Assembly: GCA_000526575.1 (NCBI GenBank)
Contig: JAGI01000002.1
Span: forward strand, 1,116,001 to 1,180,000
DNA from: Clostridium sp. 12(A)
GTDB lineage: Bacteria > Bacillota > Clostridia > Lachnospirales > Lachnospiraceae
Reading direction: 5' to 3'
DNA length: 64,000 nucleotides
Every line of letters begins with the position of its first letter. The first letter of the stretch is position 1. The notes beneath the pieces are model-generated. The model saw nothing but the letters and a program-made list of their open reading frames with translations, made no database searches and was not told where the DNA came from. Both the position numbers and the translations under genes were made by a program. Of the stretch, positions 15,154 through 22,409 are shown piece by piece.

Positions 15154-15354
15154 TTAGCATCCACAGTCGTCATCATCATCATTATTATTATCCCATCTGC
15201 ATCCGCAATGGCGGTAACCATCCCAATAACCTCTCCAATAAGCTCTTCTTCTCTCTTCTTCACAATCATTATTTGATCCATTACAATCATTGTTCCAGTT
15301 ATTGCAGCAATGGCGATTCCAATTGTTGTTACAAGAACCCCAAAAACAGCCCAT
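15154..15354 (-). CDS. small Cys/Asn-rich protein, possibly spore-coat-like
   Basis: Product of 66 residues with extreme composition: ten cysteines, runs of Asn, and an Asp stretch near the C-terminus before the final CGC. Paired cysteines occur as GSC, HCC, DC, CGC and the centre is EEERRRAYWRGYWDGYR. There is no signal peptide. Such composition is seen in spore coat/crust or exosporium proteins of sporeformers, which is an inference here. ATG at 15354 is 6 bases after AGAGGTG; a GTG three codons upstream overlaps that site. Low-complexity bias means it could still be a spurious ORF. Confidence 0.55.
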   Translation of the reverse strand: MGCFWGSCNNNWNRHCCNNWNNDCNGSNNDCEEERRRAYWRGYWDGYRHCGCRWDNNNDDDDDCGC

Positions 15355-15527
15355 ATAGTACACCTCTTTTCTTATATTTATACCTTATTGTATGAGAAGC
15401 ACAGACAAGATGTGAGCCCACGCCTTCCAGGCCCTAAAATACAAGAAAATGAATTTAATTTTTCATTAACTGCTTTCGTCCTTCTTCATATATTATTAAT
15501 ATAAATAACAAAAAAGGATGTAATATT

Positions 15528-15830
15528 ATGCCCCCATTACCCCCCAATAATAATTTCGGCGGTCCCATGCCAATGGGCCCACCTCCTTCCAGACCACCCC
15601 AGAAACCGGCGCAGATGCGTTCAGGAACCAGAATGGTAGATGCAGGTTCTATTCGTTACTGTATTGGTCGTTTTACCTATATTTGGATGCGCAATGGCCA
15701 GGAATTCTGGTTCTTCCCCATTCAGGTATGGCGTAACAGTGTTTCTGGCTTCCGTTGGGACAGAAGATTTGGCTGGTCATATGCCGGAATTTCCTTAAAC
15801 CGGATTGACATGTTTACCTGCTCCCGTTAA
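15528..15830 (+). CDS. Pro-rich N-terminus, Trp/Arg-rich small protein
   Basis: Protein of 100 residues with a proline/asparagine-rich first third (MPPLPPNNNFGGPMPMGPPP) and an aromatic, basic remainder (CIGRFTYIWMRNGQEFWFFP, RWDRRFGWSYAGISLNRIDM). I have seen closely similar small proteins in Lachnospiraceae, sometimes mislabelled as transporters, but know no function. AAAAAAGGATGTAATATT precedes ATG. Pro-rich heads and aromatic repeats are also seen in coat-associated proteins, and a Cys/Asn-rich gene lies nearby on the other strand. Confidence 0.7.
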   Translation: MPPLPPNNNFGGPMPMGPPPSRPPQKPAQMRSGTRMVDAGSIRYCIGRFTYIWMRNGQEFWFFPIQVWRNSVSGFRWDRRFGWSYAGISLNRIDMFTCSR

Positions 15831-15984
15831 GAAAGAAGCAAAGGTCCATAAAGGATTATTTGGCAGCTCTTGCTCTTCTCTGCAACTAACATTCCTTTTC
15901 AGGAAAATGTTAATTCCAGGGAGGAGCTTTTTGCTTGATATTAATCCTATCTTTCACAGTAGAAAATGGTTCAATGTCCTGGCA

Positions 15985-16884
15985 TTAAGACTGCATACTG
16001 GCTCCTCCGTCTACATGAAGAACCTGACCTGTCACATAAGAAGAATCATTGCTTGCCAGATAAACATAGGTCGGAGCCAGCTCCACTGGCTGCCCGGCTC
16101 TTCTCATTGGGGTATTAGATCCAAAGGTAGGGATACGATCTGCCGGCTGGCTTGCTGGCTGAAGAGGCGTCCAGATCGGACCAGGTGCGACTGCATTCAC
16201 CCGAATTCCTTTTGATACCAGGGAACGGGCCATAGACCGGGTAAAGCTGACAATCGCTCCTTTCGTGCTGGAATAATCAATCATCTGATCATTTCCCGTG
16301 TAGGCCAGGACAGAAGCTGTGCTGATTATGGTACTACCCTTTGTCAAATAAGGCATTGCAAACTTCGTCATCATAAAGATTCCAAAGAAGTTTACTTCAA
16401 ATGTAAATAGCATCTGTTCTATAGGTATATTCTCAATACCATTTTGGGGAAACTGGACTCCCGCATTATTAACCAGAATATCCAGACCTCCCAAAGCGGA
16501 AACAGTTTTTTCTATGGAGCTCCTGCAAAACGATTCATCCCTGATATCTCCTGATATCAAAAGACATTTTCGGCCTTGAGCTTCGATATAGGCTTTTGTT
16601 ATTTGTGCATCTTCGTGTTCATCATAATAAACAATACAAACATCAGCTCCTTCTTTTGCAAATGCAATGGATACCGCTCTTCCTATTCCACTGTCCCCGC
16701 CAGTAACTAAAGCCACTTTGTCCATAAGCTTTCCTGTGCCAATATAATTCGGATCATCAAATACCGGGGGAGGATCCATAAGAGTTTCTAATCCCGGCTG
16801 CGCCGGCTGGTGCTGGGGAGGAAACTGAATGGGGACTTGCTGACAAACTTCCTCATAACCTAAATATGGATAGAATTCAGACAA
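15985..16884 (-). CDS. SDR family oxidoreductase, general-stress type (YhdF/YghA-like)
   Basis: Short-chain dehydrogenase of 299 residues. After a proline-rich head of about 50 residues (QFPPQHQPAQPGLETLMDPP) typical of the B. subtilis YhdF/general stress 39 group comes the Rossmann motif ALVTGGDSGIGRAVSIAFA, then NNAGVQFP, the catalytic Ser in IISTASVLAYTG, and YSSTKGAIVSF with the Tyr-x-x-x-Lys pair. The C-terminus YVTGQVLHVDGG is standard. The start is TTG at 16884 behind GGAGAGAAG. The NAD(P)-linked alcohol or sugar substrate is not known. Confidence 0.92.
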   Translation of the reverse strand: MSEFYPYLGYEEVCQQVPIQFPPQHQPAQPGLETLMDPPPVFDDPNYIGTGKLMDKVALVTGGDSGIGRAVSIAFAKEGADVCIVYYDEHEDAQITKAYIEAQGRKCLLISGDIRDESFCRSSIEKTVSALGGLDILVNNAGVQFPQNGIENIPIEQMLFTFEVNFFGIFMMTKFAMPYLTKGSTIISTASVLAYTGNDQMIDYSSTKGAIVSFTRSMARSLVSKGIRVNAVAPGPIWTPLQPASQPADRIPTFGSNTPMRRAGQPVELAPTYVYLASNDSSYVTGQVLHVDGGASMQS

Positions 16885-17106
16885 AACTTCTCTCCTATCT
16901 AACTAATTTCTTTTATTATTTATATATTGATAAATCCATTGTGCGGTTACTGTTTTTCAAAAAAGTTTATCTGTATTATAATCATGGACTTAATTTTCTT
17001 TTTTCCAAACTTTAAAATAATTCTTTAGTGTTTAATTAAATTTTCGCAAATACCCTTTGACAAATCCCTTTGGATAAATTATAATGAAACAAATAAATAA
17101 TGATAC

Positions 17107-17185
17107 GTTGCCGCCGGGCAACAAAGTGAACATTCAATTATCATGTCGTTAGGCCATAGAAGACATGAGATTTGGGTGTTTTTTT
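17107..17185 (+). promoter_or_regulatory. guanidine-IV-like riboswitch with terminator
   Basis: Leader of the SMR gene. Hairpin GTTGCC-GCCG-GGCAAC (17107-17122) is followed by a second hairpin whose 14-nt loop contains TTAGGCCATAG (stem TCATGTC/GACATGA). The first loop GCCG can pair with GGC(C) of the second loop, the kissing-loop layout described for guanidine-IV (mepA) riboswitches. The second stem can be extended outward (AACATTC...GGGTGTT) to end directly at a seven-T run (17179-17185), giving a terminator that competes with the loop-loop fold. Guanidine export by the downstream gene fits. Class assignment is by architecture from memory. Confidence 0.6.
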
Positions 17186-17206
17186 CATTTAAAGGAGGAT
17201 ATTAAA

Positions 17207-17527
17207 ATGGCATGGATCTTTTTGTTTATTGCAGGAATTTTTGAGGTTGTATGGGCTACATTATTAAAGCTATCCGACGGTTTTAGTAAACCTATATTTA
17301 CCGTTGGCACCATCGCAGGAATGATAATCAGTTTTTACTTTCTATCTCAGGCGACTAAAGTACTTCCCTTGGGTACTGCTTATGCAATCTGGACAGGAAT
17401 CGGGGCCATTGGCGCAACCATTGTAGGAGTACTCATATTCAATGAGTCAATGACATTGGCGCGAGGCTGTTTCGTTATCATGTTAATTGTAGGTATTATA
17501 GGTCTTAAATTTACATCGGCACATTAG
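17207..17527 (+). CDS. gdx: SMR family exporter, guanidinium (Gdx/SugE) type
   Basis: Four-helix membrane protein of 106 residues that works as an antiparallel dimer. Glu in AGIFEVVWATLLK of helix 1 is the proton/substrate-binding residue, and PLGTAYAIWTGIGAIGAT in helix 3 and the KxS pattern after helix 1 match the Gdx (formerly SugE) subgroup, which exports guanidinium rather than broad quaternary ammonium drugs. The start at 17207 follows AAAGGAGGATATTAAA; an in-frame ATG 14 codons upstream overlaps the leader terminator. A guanidine-IV-like leader precedes it, in agreement with the substrate. Monocistronic. Confidence 0.88.
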   Translation: MAWIFLFIAGIFEVVWATLLKLSDGFSKPIFTVGTIAGMIISFYFLSQATKVLPLGTAYAIWTGIGAIGATIVGVLIFNESMTLARGCFVIMLIVGIIGLKFTSAH

Positions 17528-17615
17528 CTCTCAAAGATGCTCTGTTTTATATACAATAGAATACGGTGTTTAAGTTGATTCTCATAATATGAAATATTAA
17601 AGAATTATAGATTCT

Positions 17616-17655
17616 AAAAAAGACGATTGCTAAATTTCTGGCGTCGTCTTTTTAA
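17616..17655 (+). terminator. intrinsic terminator after the SMR gene
   Basis: AAAAAGACGA ... TCGTCTTTTT around a 17-nt loop, on the plus strand about 90 bp after the stop codon. Confidence 0.75.
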
Positions 17656-17780
17656 TTTACTCATTTAATAAAATAAATCTATAATTAAAATGATACATTT
17701 ATTAATTTATATTACCACGAACTATTACATATCAATAAACCAATGCCTAAATCAATGACGATCTCATTTATCGAATATTT

Positions 17781-18308
17781 TTAAGATAACTTAACTAAAT
17801 TTTTAACCAGAATCAAATCAGTCTGCTCCTCTTCTCCCATAAAAAAGGCATGAGAGCCACTTGGACAAAAGCCCATTCTTTCATAGAAAGCCAGTGCATC
17901 ATGATTTTCTTCCCAGACTCCAAGCCAAACTTTCTTCTTATATTGAACTTTTGCAATCTCTATGGCTTTTTGAATTAATTGTTCTCCAAGTTTCTTTCTT
18001 TGATATTTTTTTCTGATATAAATCCGTTCAATTTCCAAAGTTTCATTACCCATCTTTTCTGTCTGAGAGTCCCCTGTATTTACTTTTAAGTATCCAGCCA
18101 TTTCATTATTATAAAAAATGAAGTAAAATTCTGTACTTTTATCTTCAAGCTCTTTTATAAGTTTTTGTTTAGAAAATGCCTTTTCTATATATTCTTTTAT
18201 GCTTTCCGGTGAATTTTGAGATGCAAACGTGTCTACGAATGTTTCAATACCTATTTCTCTCAGTTCCTCTGCATTCTCATAGTTGGCTTTTTTAATATAT
18301 ACTTTCAT
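17781..18308 (-). CDS. paiA: GNAT acetyltransferase, PaiA-like (spermine/spermidine type)
   Basis: Protein of 175 residues. The start VYIKKANYENAEELREIGIE, the FVDTFASQNSPESIKEYIEK segment, the core LEIERIYIRKKYQRKKLGEQ and the tail VWLGVWEENHDALAFYERMG plus GEEEQTDLILVK follow B. subtilis PaiA, a polyamine N-acetyltransferase, closely from memory. Motif A is RKKYQRKKLGEQ. It lies 26 bp downstream of a MarR-type gene in one operon, so it is probably controlled by that regulator. Polyamine acetylation is family knowledge; the actual substrate here is not proven. Confidence 0.85.
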   Translation of the reverse strand: MKVYIKKANYENAEELREIGIETFVDTFASQNSPESIKEYIEKAFSKQKLIKELEDKSTEFYFIFYNNEMAGYLKVNTGDSQTEKMGNETLEIERIYIRKKYQRKKLGEQLIQKAIEIAKVQYKKKVWLGVWEENHDALAFYERMGFCPSGSHAFFMGEEEQTDLILVKNLVKLS

Positions 18309-18334
18309 AACTTCTAATTACTCCTATTTAACTA

Positions 18335-18787
18335 TTAATAGATTCTCTTTTTTCCGTTTTTAACATTCTTCCAATCTACTTCAATATTCTTTCTGGCTCT
18401 GTGTAATAGCTGATAAAAAATTTCTTTTTCTTCATCTGAAAATCCGGTCAAAACTACCTGATTTGAATGAGTGTTCTCCCTAATAATAAATGGATAAACA
18501 TTAGAACCTTTAATCGTTGAATAGAGCTTTTTAATTTTTTTATTATCCTTATCACTTTGCTTTTCAATGAATTCATTCATCTCAAGCTTTTGAATAGCTC
18601 GCGCAGCAGTAGCACGGTCAACCTTAATTAAATCAATCAATTTTTCCTGAATAATGCCTGGGTTCTCACAAATTCTTACAAGATATAGATATTGACCTTT
18701 TGTCAGTTCAAGTTCCTTAAATTCTATATTACTTATAGAGTCCAAAGCTCTGGATATCATACCTATTTCCCTTAAAACTTCTACCAT
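18335..18787 (-). CDS. MarR family transcriptional regulator
   Basis: Winged-helix regulator of 150 residues. The helix-turn-helix/wing is in LTKGQYLYLVRICENPGIIQ, EKLIDLIKVDRATAARAIQK and LEMNEFIEKQSDKDNKKIKK, followed by the C-terminal dimer helices. It is the first gene of an operon with the paiA-like acetyltransferase. A palindrome covers the -35 region of its own promoter, so autorepression is likely, with relief by an unknown ligand. Start has AGGAGATGAGGTA upstream. Confidence 0.9.
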   Translation of the reverse strand: MVEVLREIGMISRALDSISNIEFKELELTKGQYLYLVRICENPGIIQEKLIDLIKVDRATAARAIQKLEMNEFIEKQSDKDNKKIKKLYSTIKGSNVYPFIIRENTHSNQVVLTGFSDEEKEIFYQLLHRARKNIEVDWKNVKNGKKRIY

Positions 18788-18819
18788 TACCTCATCTCCT
18801 ATTTTTTTACTTTCTTATC

Positions 18820-18851
18820 ATTATAAAGTATTTTTGTTGCAAATGCAACAA
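18820..18851 (-). promoter_or_regulatory. marR-paiA promoter with overlapping palindromic operator
   Basis: On the minus strand TTGCAT (18843-18848) and TATAAT (18820-18825) are 17 bp apart. The 18-bp palindrome TTGTTGCAAATGCAACAA (18834-18851) covers the -35 box. Its symmetry and position make it the probable MarR-type operator. Confidence 0.7.
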
Positions 18852-19159
18852 TTATCTTCTTCCATTTTATACTAAACTTGCAATAGCTTATGCTCATAGA
18901 TATTTCTATATTTTGCTATGCATTAAAAGATTTTAAAATTGTCTGCATAATTACGAGTTACAAAATCAAAATTTATGTTGTAGATTACTAATTTATTATG
19001 GTACTATGAAAATGTAAAATAATTTAACATATCTACATATTTAATGTAACTAATGGCAGATACTATTACCATAAAAATTTATGAAACACTGAATTTGAAT
19101 TTCAAAAACAGATAAAAAGAATTGCTTATTATATTCATATAGAAAGGCGGTTGATTCCT

Positions 19160-19717
19160 ATGTGCGGAAGATATTATATCGAAATAGATAACGCGGAATT
19201 TCGCTCCATTATAGCCGAGGTGGAGAGAAATACAGCAATTAAGACAGGGGAAATCTATCCTACTAATGTAGCTCCTGTTTTATCACCAACCGGAGTCATG
19301 ACGGCCATGCGCTGGGGATTTCCAAAATTTGATGGTAAGGGTGAAATTATAAATGCCCGAAGCGAAACCGCTGCTGAGAAGAGTATGTTTCGAAATCCAA
19401 TGATGGAAGGCCGTTGCCTGATCCCTGCCAGCTGGTATTTTGAATGGGAGAAACGTGGTACAAAAAAAATAAAATATGCGTTGATGAATCCTAATAAGAA
19501 GCCAGTATGGATGGCTGGTCTATCTAAAATCGACTATAAGACAGGTCTTCCCTCTTATGTGGTATTAACCCGCCCTGCCTGGTCTGGAATTTCATTTATA
19601 CACGATAGGATGCCGGTTATATTGCCGGAAGAACGCCATGACGAATGGCTGAATGGCCACGATCCGGTAGGCACTATGAATCGGGCTGTGAATGAGGTTA
19701 GTTATGAGATGGTATAA
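19160..19717 (+). CDS. SRAP (HMCES/YedK-type) abasic-site protein
   Basis: Protein of 185 residues that covalently caps abasic sites in single-stranded DNA. After Met removal the catalytic Cys2 starts the chain (MCGRYYIEID), which fixes the start at 19160 rather than the in-frame TTG nine bases earlier; AAAGGCGG is the ribosome binding site. Other marks are NARSETAAEKSMFR, the conserved Glu in SWYFEWE, the VLTRPA strand and the His in IHDRMPVIL. Residues Cys2, Asn, Glu and His are all present, so it should be active. Terminated by a hairpin downstream. Confidence 0.93.
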   Translation: MCGRYYIEIDNAEFRSIIAEVERNTAIKTGEIYPTNVAPVLSPTGVMTAMRWGFPKFDGKGEIINARSETAAEKSMFRNPMMEGRCLIPASWYFEWEKRGTKKIKYALMNPNKKPVWMAGLSKIDYKTGLPSYVVLTRPAWSGISFIHDRMPVILPEERHDEWLNGHDPVGTMNRAVNEVSYEMV

Positions 19718-19794
19718 TTACGACATGCAATACGCCTTTAATAATAGGTTTAAAATTAGGCAAAAACAATAATATAACTTATTAAGACAAAGAA

Positions 19795-19831
19795 ACTACC
19801 AGCTATCAGTATTATGCTGGTAGTTCTTTTT
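19795..19831 (+). terminator. intrinsic terminator after the SRAP gene
   Basis: ACTACCAGC ... GCTGGTAGT followed by TCTTTTT. Confidence 0.85.
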
Positions 19832-19900
19832 GCATGCACCATTTTACTTCATGCAGAATGCTTTTGAAGAAACGAACAAAGTTCCTGTAAGATAGTAGTT

Positions 19901-19947
19901 CGCGTGTATATTACGCGTATATTGCTCGTATACTGCGCGTATATTAC
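19901..19947. repeat. short degenerate tandem repeat (about 11 bp x 4)
   Basis: Four near-copies of a CGCGTATATT(A/G) unit follow one another, the first two bases longer than the rest and the third diverged to CTCGTATACTG. The repeat lies in non-coding DNA between the SRAP gene and the rplT terminator. Function unknown; CG-TATA steps could be a protein site or a slippage product. Confidence 0.55.
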
Positions 19948-19985
19948 AAACTTAAATCTACTCATTTGCTCCATCTAAGGGTAAC

Positions 19986-20018
19986 AAAAAACCCCGCAAA
20001 CACGAAGTCTTTGGGGTC
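19986..20018 (-). terminator. intrinsic terminator after rplT
   Basis: Minus strand: ACCCCAAAGAC-TTCG-TGTTTGCGGGGT followed by a T-run; ends the infC-rpmI-rplT operon. Confidence 0.85.
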
Positions 20019-20037
20019 GTTCTATCTTTATATATAA

Positions 20038-20394
20038 TTAAGCCACTTTAGATTTTGCAAGTTCTGCTAATTTAGCAAAGCCAGCTGCATCGTTAACAGC
20101 CATGTCAGCCAGAACTTTTCTGTTCAAGTCAACACCAGCTAACTTTAATCCGTGCATAAATACGCTGTAGGATACTCCATTGATACGAGCTGCTGCATTG
20201 ATACGAGCAATCCATAACTGTCTGAACTGTCTCTTTCTCTGTTTTCTGCCTGCGTAGGAGCTTGTTAATGCTCTCATTACGGACTGCTTTGCTACTCTAT
20301 ACTGTTTGGAACGAGCGCCTCTGTAGCCTTTAGCCATCTTTAACACTCTATTATGTTTTTTCTTAGCGTTCATACCGCCTTTAATTCTTGCCAT
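20038..20394 (-). CDS. rplT: 50S ribosomal protein L20
   Basis: 118 residues, normal length. The start [20 protein letters not shown] is the basic tail that reaches into 23S rRNA, and the C-terminal globular part contains [20 protein letters not shown] and [13 protein letters not shown]20 binds and helps assemble 23S rRNA, and in Firmicutes also represses its own operon through the leader. Last gene of infC-rpmI-rplT, 29 bp after rpmI. Confidence 0.98.
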   Translation of the reverse strand: MARIKGGMNAKKKHNRVLKMAKGYRGARSKQYRVAKQSVMRALTSSYAGRKQRKRQFRQLWIARINAAARINGVSYSVFMHGLKLAGVDLNRKVLADMAVNDAAGFAKLAELAKSKVA

Positions 20395-20423
20395 CGGTTT
20401 TTCCTCCTTCTTAACTTAAAATC

Positions 20424-20621
20424 TTATAAATATGGTAAAATCTTTTTCATTACTTTTGCGTTAGTTGCATCTGTAACAATATCTTTTCTAAGGTTTCTTT
20501 TTCTCTTAGTTGATTTCTTAGTTAAGATGTGGGATTTGTAAGCTTTATTTCTTACAAGCTTTCCTGTTCCTGTAACTTTGAAGCGTTTTGCTGCTGCTTT
20601 GCTTGTTTTTAATTTAGGCAT
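20424..20621 (-). CDS. rpmI: 50S ribosomal protein L35
   Basis: 65 residues, the standard small basic protein: [20 protein letters not shown], then [20 protein letters not shown]. Located between infC and rplT, as in nearly all Firmicutes. ATG follows GGAGGAAAAT. Confidence 0.98.
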   Translation of the reverse strand: MPKLKTSKAAAKRFKVTGTGKLVRNKAYKSHILTKKSTKRKRNLRKDIVTDATNAKVMKKILPYL

Positions 20622-20648
20622 TGTATTTTCCTCCTTGATAATGTTCTT

Positions 20649-21155
20649 TTAGCGTTTTGCGGTTAAAAACATAACCATGCTTCTTCCTTCCACCTTTGAC
20701 GGCTTGTCAATGGTCGCTATATCAGCCAGCTTTTCTGCAAAATCATCCAGAATGTATTTAGACTTAGACATATGCGCCATCTCACGACCTCTGAAACGTA
20801 AGGTTACCTTAACTTTATCTCCTTTTTCCAGGAACTTTCTTGCGGCTCCCATCTTCGTGTTCAAATCATTCGTGTCGATGTTAGGAGATAAACGAACTTC
20901 TTTTATTTCGATTACCTTCTGCTTCTTTTTAGCTTCTTTTTCTTTTCTTGCCAGCTCGTAACGATATTTACCGTAGTCAATAATCTTACAAACCGGTGGT
21001 TTCGCAGTCGGAGCAATTTTTACCAAGTCAAGCTCTGCTTCCTTTGCAAGCTGCATCGCGTCTTTGGTAGCCATAATCCCTAACTTTTCTCCGTTTTCAC
21101 CAATCAACAGAATCTCTTTATCCCGGATCTGTTCATTAATCATTAAATCGCTAAT
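20649..21155 (-). CDS. infC: translation initiation factor IF-3 (AUU start)
   Basis: Binds the 30S subunit and checks start-codon choice. An ATG-started reading (MINEQIRDKE at 21143) would be 18 bases from the ribosome binding site GGAGGTG. Instead ATT at 21153-21155 is in frame, 7 bases after GGAGGTG, and adds I/M-S-D-L, aligning with the M-I-S-x-D start known in other Firmicutes. I therefore call 168 residues with an AUU start, the rare codon that lets IF-3 limit its own translation. The two domains are visible (ILLIGENGEKLGIM...PPVCKIIDYGKYRYE, then VTLRFRGREMAHMSK). First gene of infC-rpmI-rplT. Confidence 0.93.
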   Translation of the reverse strand: MSDLMINEQIRDKEILLIGENGEKLGIMATKDAMQLAKEAELDLVKIAPTAKPPVCKIIDYGKYRYELARKEKEAKKKQKVIEIKEVRLSPNIDTNDLNTKMGAARKFLEKGDKVKVTLRFRGREMAHMSKSKYILDDFAEKLADIATIDKPSKVEGRSMVMFLTAKR

Positions 21156-21159
21156 TGTC

Positions 21160-21365
21160 GTGCACCTCCATCATATAGTGTGTGTATTGGTCGGAATCCA
21201 CATTGCTCGCCCATAGGCATAAAAAAAGTAGATAGACAAACGCTATCCACCACCAAAGTCTCTACACAGTACACCTATGTATCAAAGGCTATGAACCAGG
21301 GACACTTACTCGTGCCGTGGTGAGGCGGATACCTACTTTCCTGTCTGTTGTTTCCACAACTTATA
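21160..21365 (-). promoter_or_regulatory. L20 leader with attenuator ahead of infC
   Basis: About 200 nt between promoter and infC. It ends in the terminator GTGGATAG-CGTTTGT-CTATCTAC (21228-21250) with seven T (21221-21227). Upstream segments such as GGAAAGTAGGTATCC and GTAGAGACTTTGG can pair with parts of this stem. Position ahead of infC-rpmI-rplT, size and terminator match the Firmicute L20 leader, where excess L20 ends transcription. I did not verify the conserved L20-binding bases one by one. Confidence 0.8.
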
Positions 21366-21367
21366 TT

Positions 21368-21396
21368 ATGATACAATAAAACAATCTTTTTGTCAA
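21368..21396 (-). promoter_or_regulatory. sigma-A promoter of infC-rpmI-rplT
   Basis: Minus strand TTGACA (21391-21396), 17-bp spacer, TATCAT (21368-21373), about 210 bp ahead of the infC start. Confidence 0.7.
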
Positions 21397-21518
21397 TCTA
21401 TTTTTTCAATTACCATTTCTCAGGAAAATTCCACTTGTATTCTTCTATATATAACGTTACAATTTATGGTAACGTACATGAGATGTGCATTATAATATGA
21501 ATGAAAAGGAGATATATT

Positions 21519-21932
21519 ATGTGGTTTATTTTTGCAATCCTTTCTTCTATCTTTGCCGCGCTCACTTCCATTCTGGCAAAGCTTGGGATCGAAAATGTCA
21601 ATTCCAACCTGGCCACTGCGATTAGAACCTTCGTGGTATTAATCATGGCCTGGGGCATTGTTTTTCTGACCGGCGGCATGAGTGGAATTTCTGAAATAAG
21701 TAAAAAGAGCTGGATATTCCTTATATTATCCGGACTTGTAACTGGGGCATCCTGGATCTGCTATTACAAGGCGCTTCAGATTGGCGAAGCCACGAAGGTA
21801 GTTCCCATCGATAAATTCAGCATAGTTCTCACCATGCTTTTGGCATTTGTCATTCTTCACGAGCAAATTACTGTATATAAGCTGATCGGTATCCTGCTCA
21901 TCACAGCGGGAACCTTTGTTATGCTATTATAA
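21519..21932 (+). CDS. EamA family transporter, single-repeat form
   Basis: Small membrane protein of 137 residues with about five hydrophobic helices (MWFIFAILSSIFAALTSILA at the start and LLAFVILHEQITVYKLIGIL, then LITAGTFVMLL at the end). It equals one half of a ten-helix drug/metabolite transporter, so it probably dimerises. The start at 21519 follows AAAAGGAGATATATT. The substrate is unknown. A bidirectional terminator separates it from the DUF1540 gene. Confidence 0.88.
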   Translation: MWFIFAILSSIFAALTSILAKLGIENVNSNLATAIRTFVVLIMAWGIVFLTGGMSGISEISKKSWIFLILSGLVTGASWICYYKALQIGEATKVVPIDKFSIVLTMLLAFVILHEQITVYKLIGILLITAGTFVMLL

Positions 21933-21967
21933 AAAGATGCGCCAGGCCAATACCTGCGCATCTTTTC
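21932..21967. terminator. bidirectional intrinsic terminator
   Basis: GATGCGCCAGG-CCAATA-CCTGCGCATC with A/T runs on both sides; ends both the EamA gene (plus) and the DUF1540 gene (minus). Confidence 0.8.
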
Positions 21968-21975
21968 ATTTTCGT

Positions 21976-22290
21976 TTAACGTGTTTTAAATGTGGCACAC
22001 TCGGTATGCTCTGCCTGACTTGCACCATCGCCTGCAATGCCGATATGCTCTGCAGAACAGTGGCGGCCTTCGTTGTAAACACAGTTTACAGCTTCGCAGT
22101 CCACTTCCAGACGGCTTTCCGGTGTTTTAAACAGGTTGCGGAAAGAACCATCTTTATTTTCGTCAAAGCTGCCGCAGCAGGTATCGTAGGTATCCTTTGC
22201 CTGATTTCCTTCTACAATAATAGCAGATTTGCAACAGAAATTATCAGAGTTATGGAGACAACTTGTTACATTGCAGTCTAATTTCGTCAT
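21976..22290 (-). CDS. DUF1540 domain protein, two copies
   Basis: Protein of 104 residues with two cysteine-rich DUF1540 repeats: LDCNVTSCLHNSDNFCCKSA (residues 4-23) closing with TCCGSF, and VDCEAVNCVYNEGRHCSAEH (residues 63-82) closing with ECATF. Each has the C-x4-C-x7-C pattern of a small metal- or disulfide-bound knot. Members are common in sporeformers; function unknown, possibly metal binding. Monocistronic. Confidence 0.9.
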   Translation of the reverse strand: MTKLDCNVTSCLHNSDNFCCKSAIIVEGNQAKDTYDTCCGSFDENKDGSFRNLFKTPESRLEVDCEAVNCVYNEGRHCSAEHIGIAGDGASQAEHTECATFKTR

Positions 22291-22346
22291 AGCACATTAC
22301 CTCCTGGCATTCTTATTGAGATTATATTTCAGGAAGTAGTATGCAC

Positions 22347-22390
22347 CATGGGGAAGGATAATATTCTCACGAATATCGTCCTTCCCCATG
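22347..22390. repeat. long hairpin without T-run
   Basis: CATGGGGAAGGA ... TCCTTCCCCATG with an inner stem ATATTC/GAATAT; almost fully paired over 44 nt. It lies 20 bp after thrS and lacks a U-run on either strand, so it may protect the 3' end or be a small palindromic element rather than a terminator. Confidence 0.6.
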
Positions 22391-22409
22391 TCATTCTTAA
22401 AAAAATTAA

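Noticed and set aside
15084-15395. Overlapping plus-strand ORFs rich in Ile/Ser/Tyr opposite the Cys-rich gene
   Set aside because: They are the antisense image of Asn/Asp codon runs and lack start signals.
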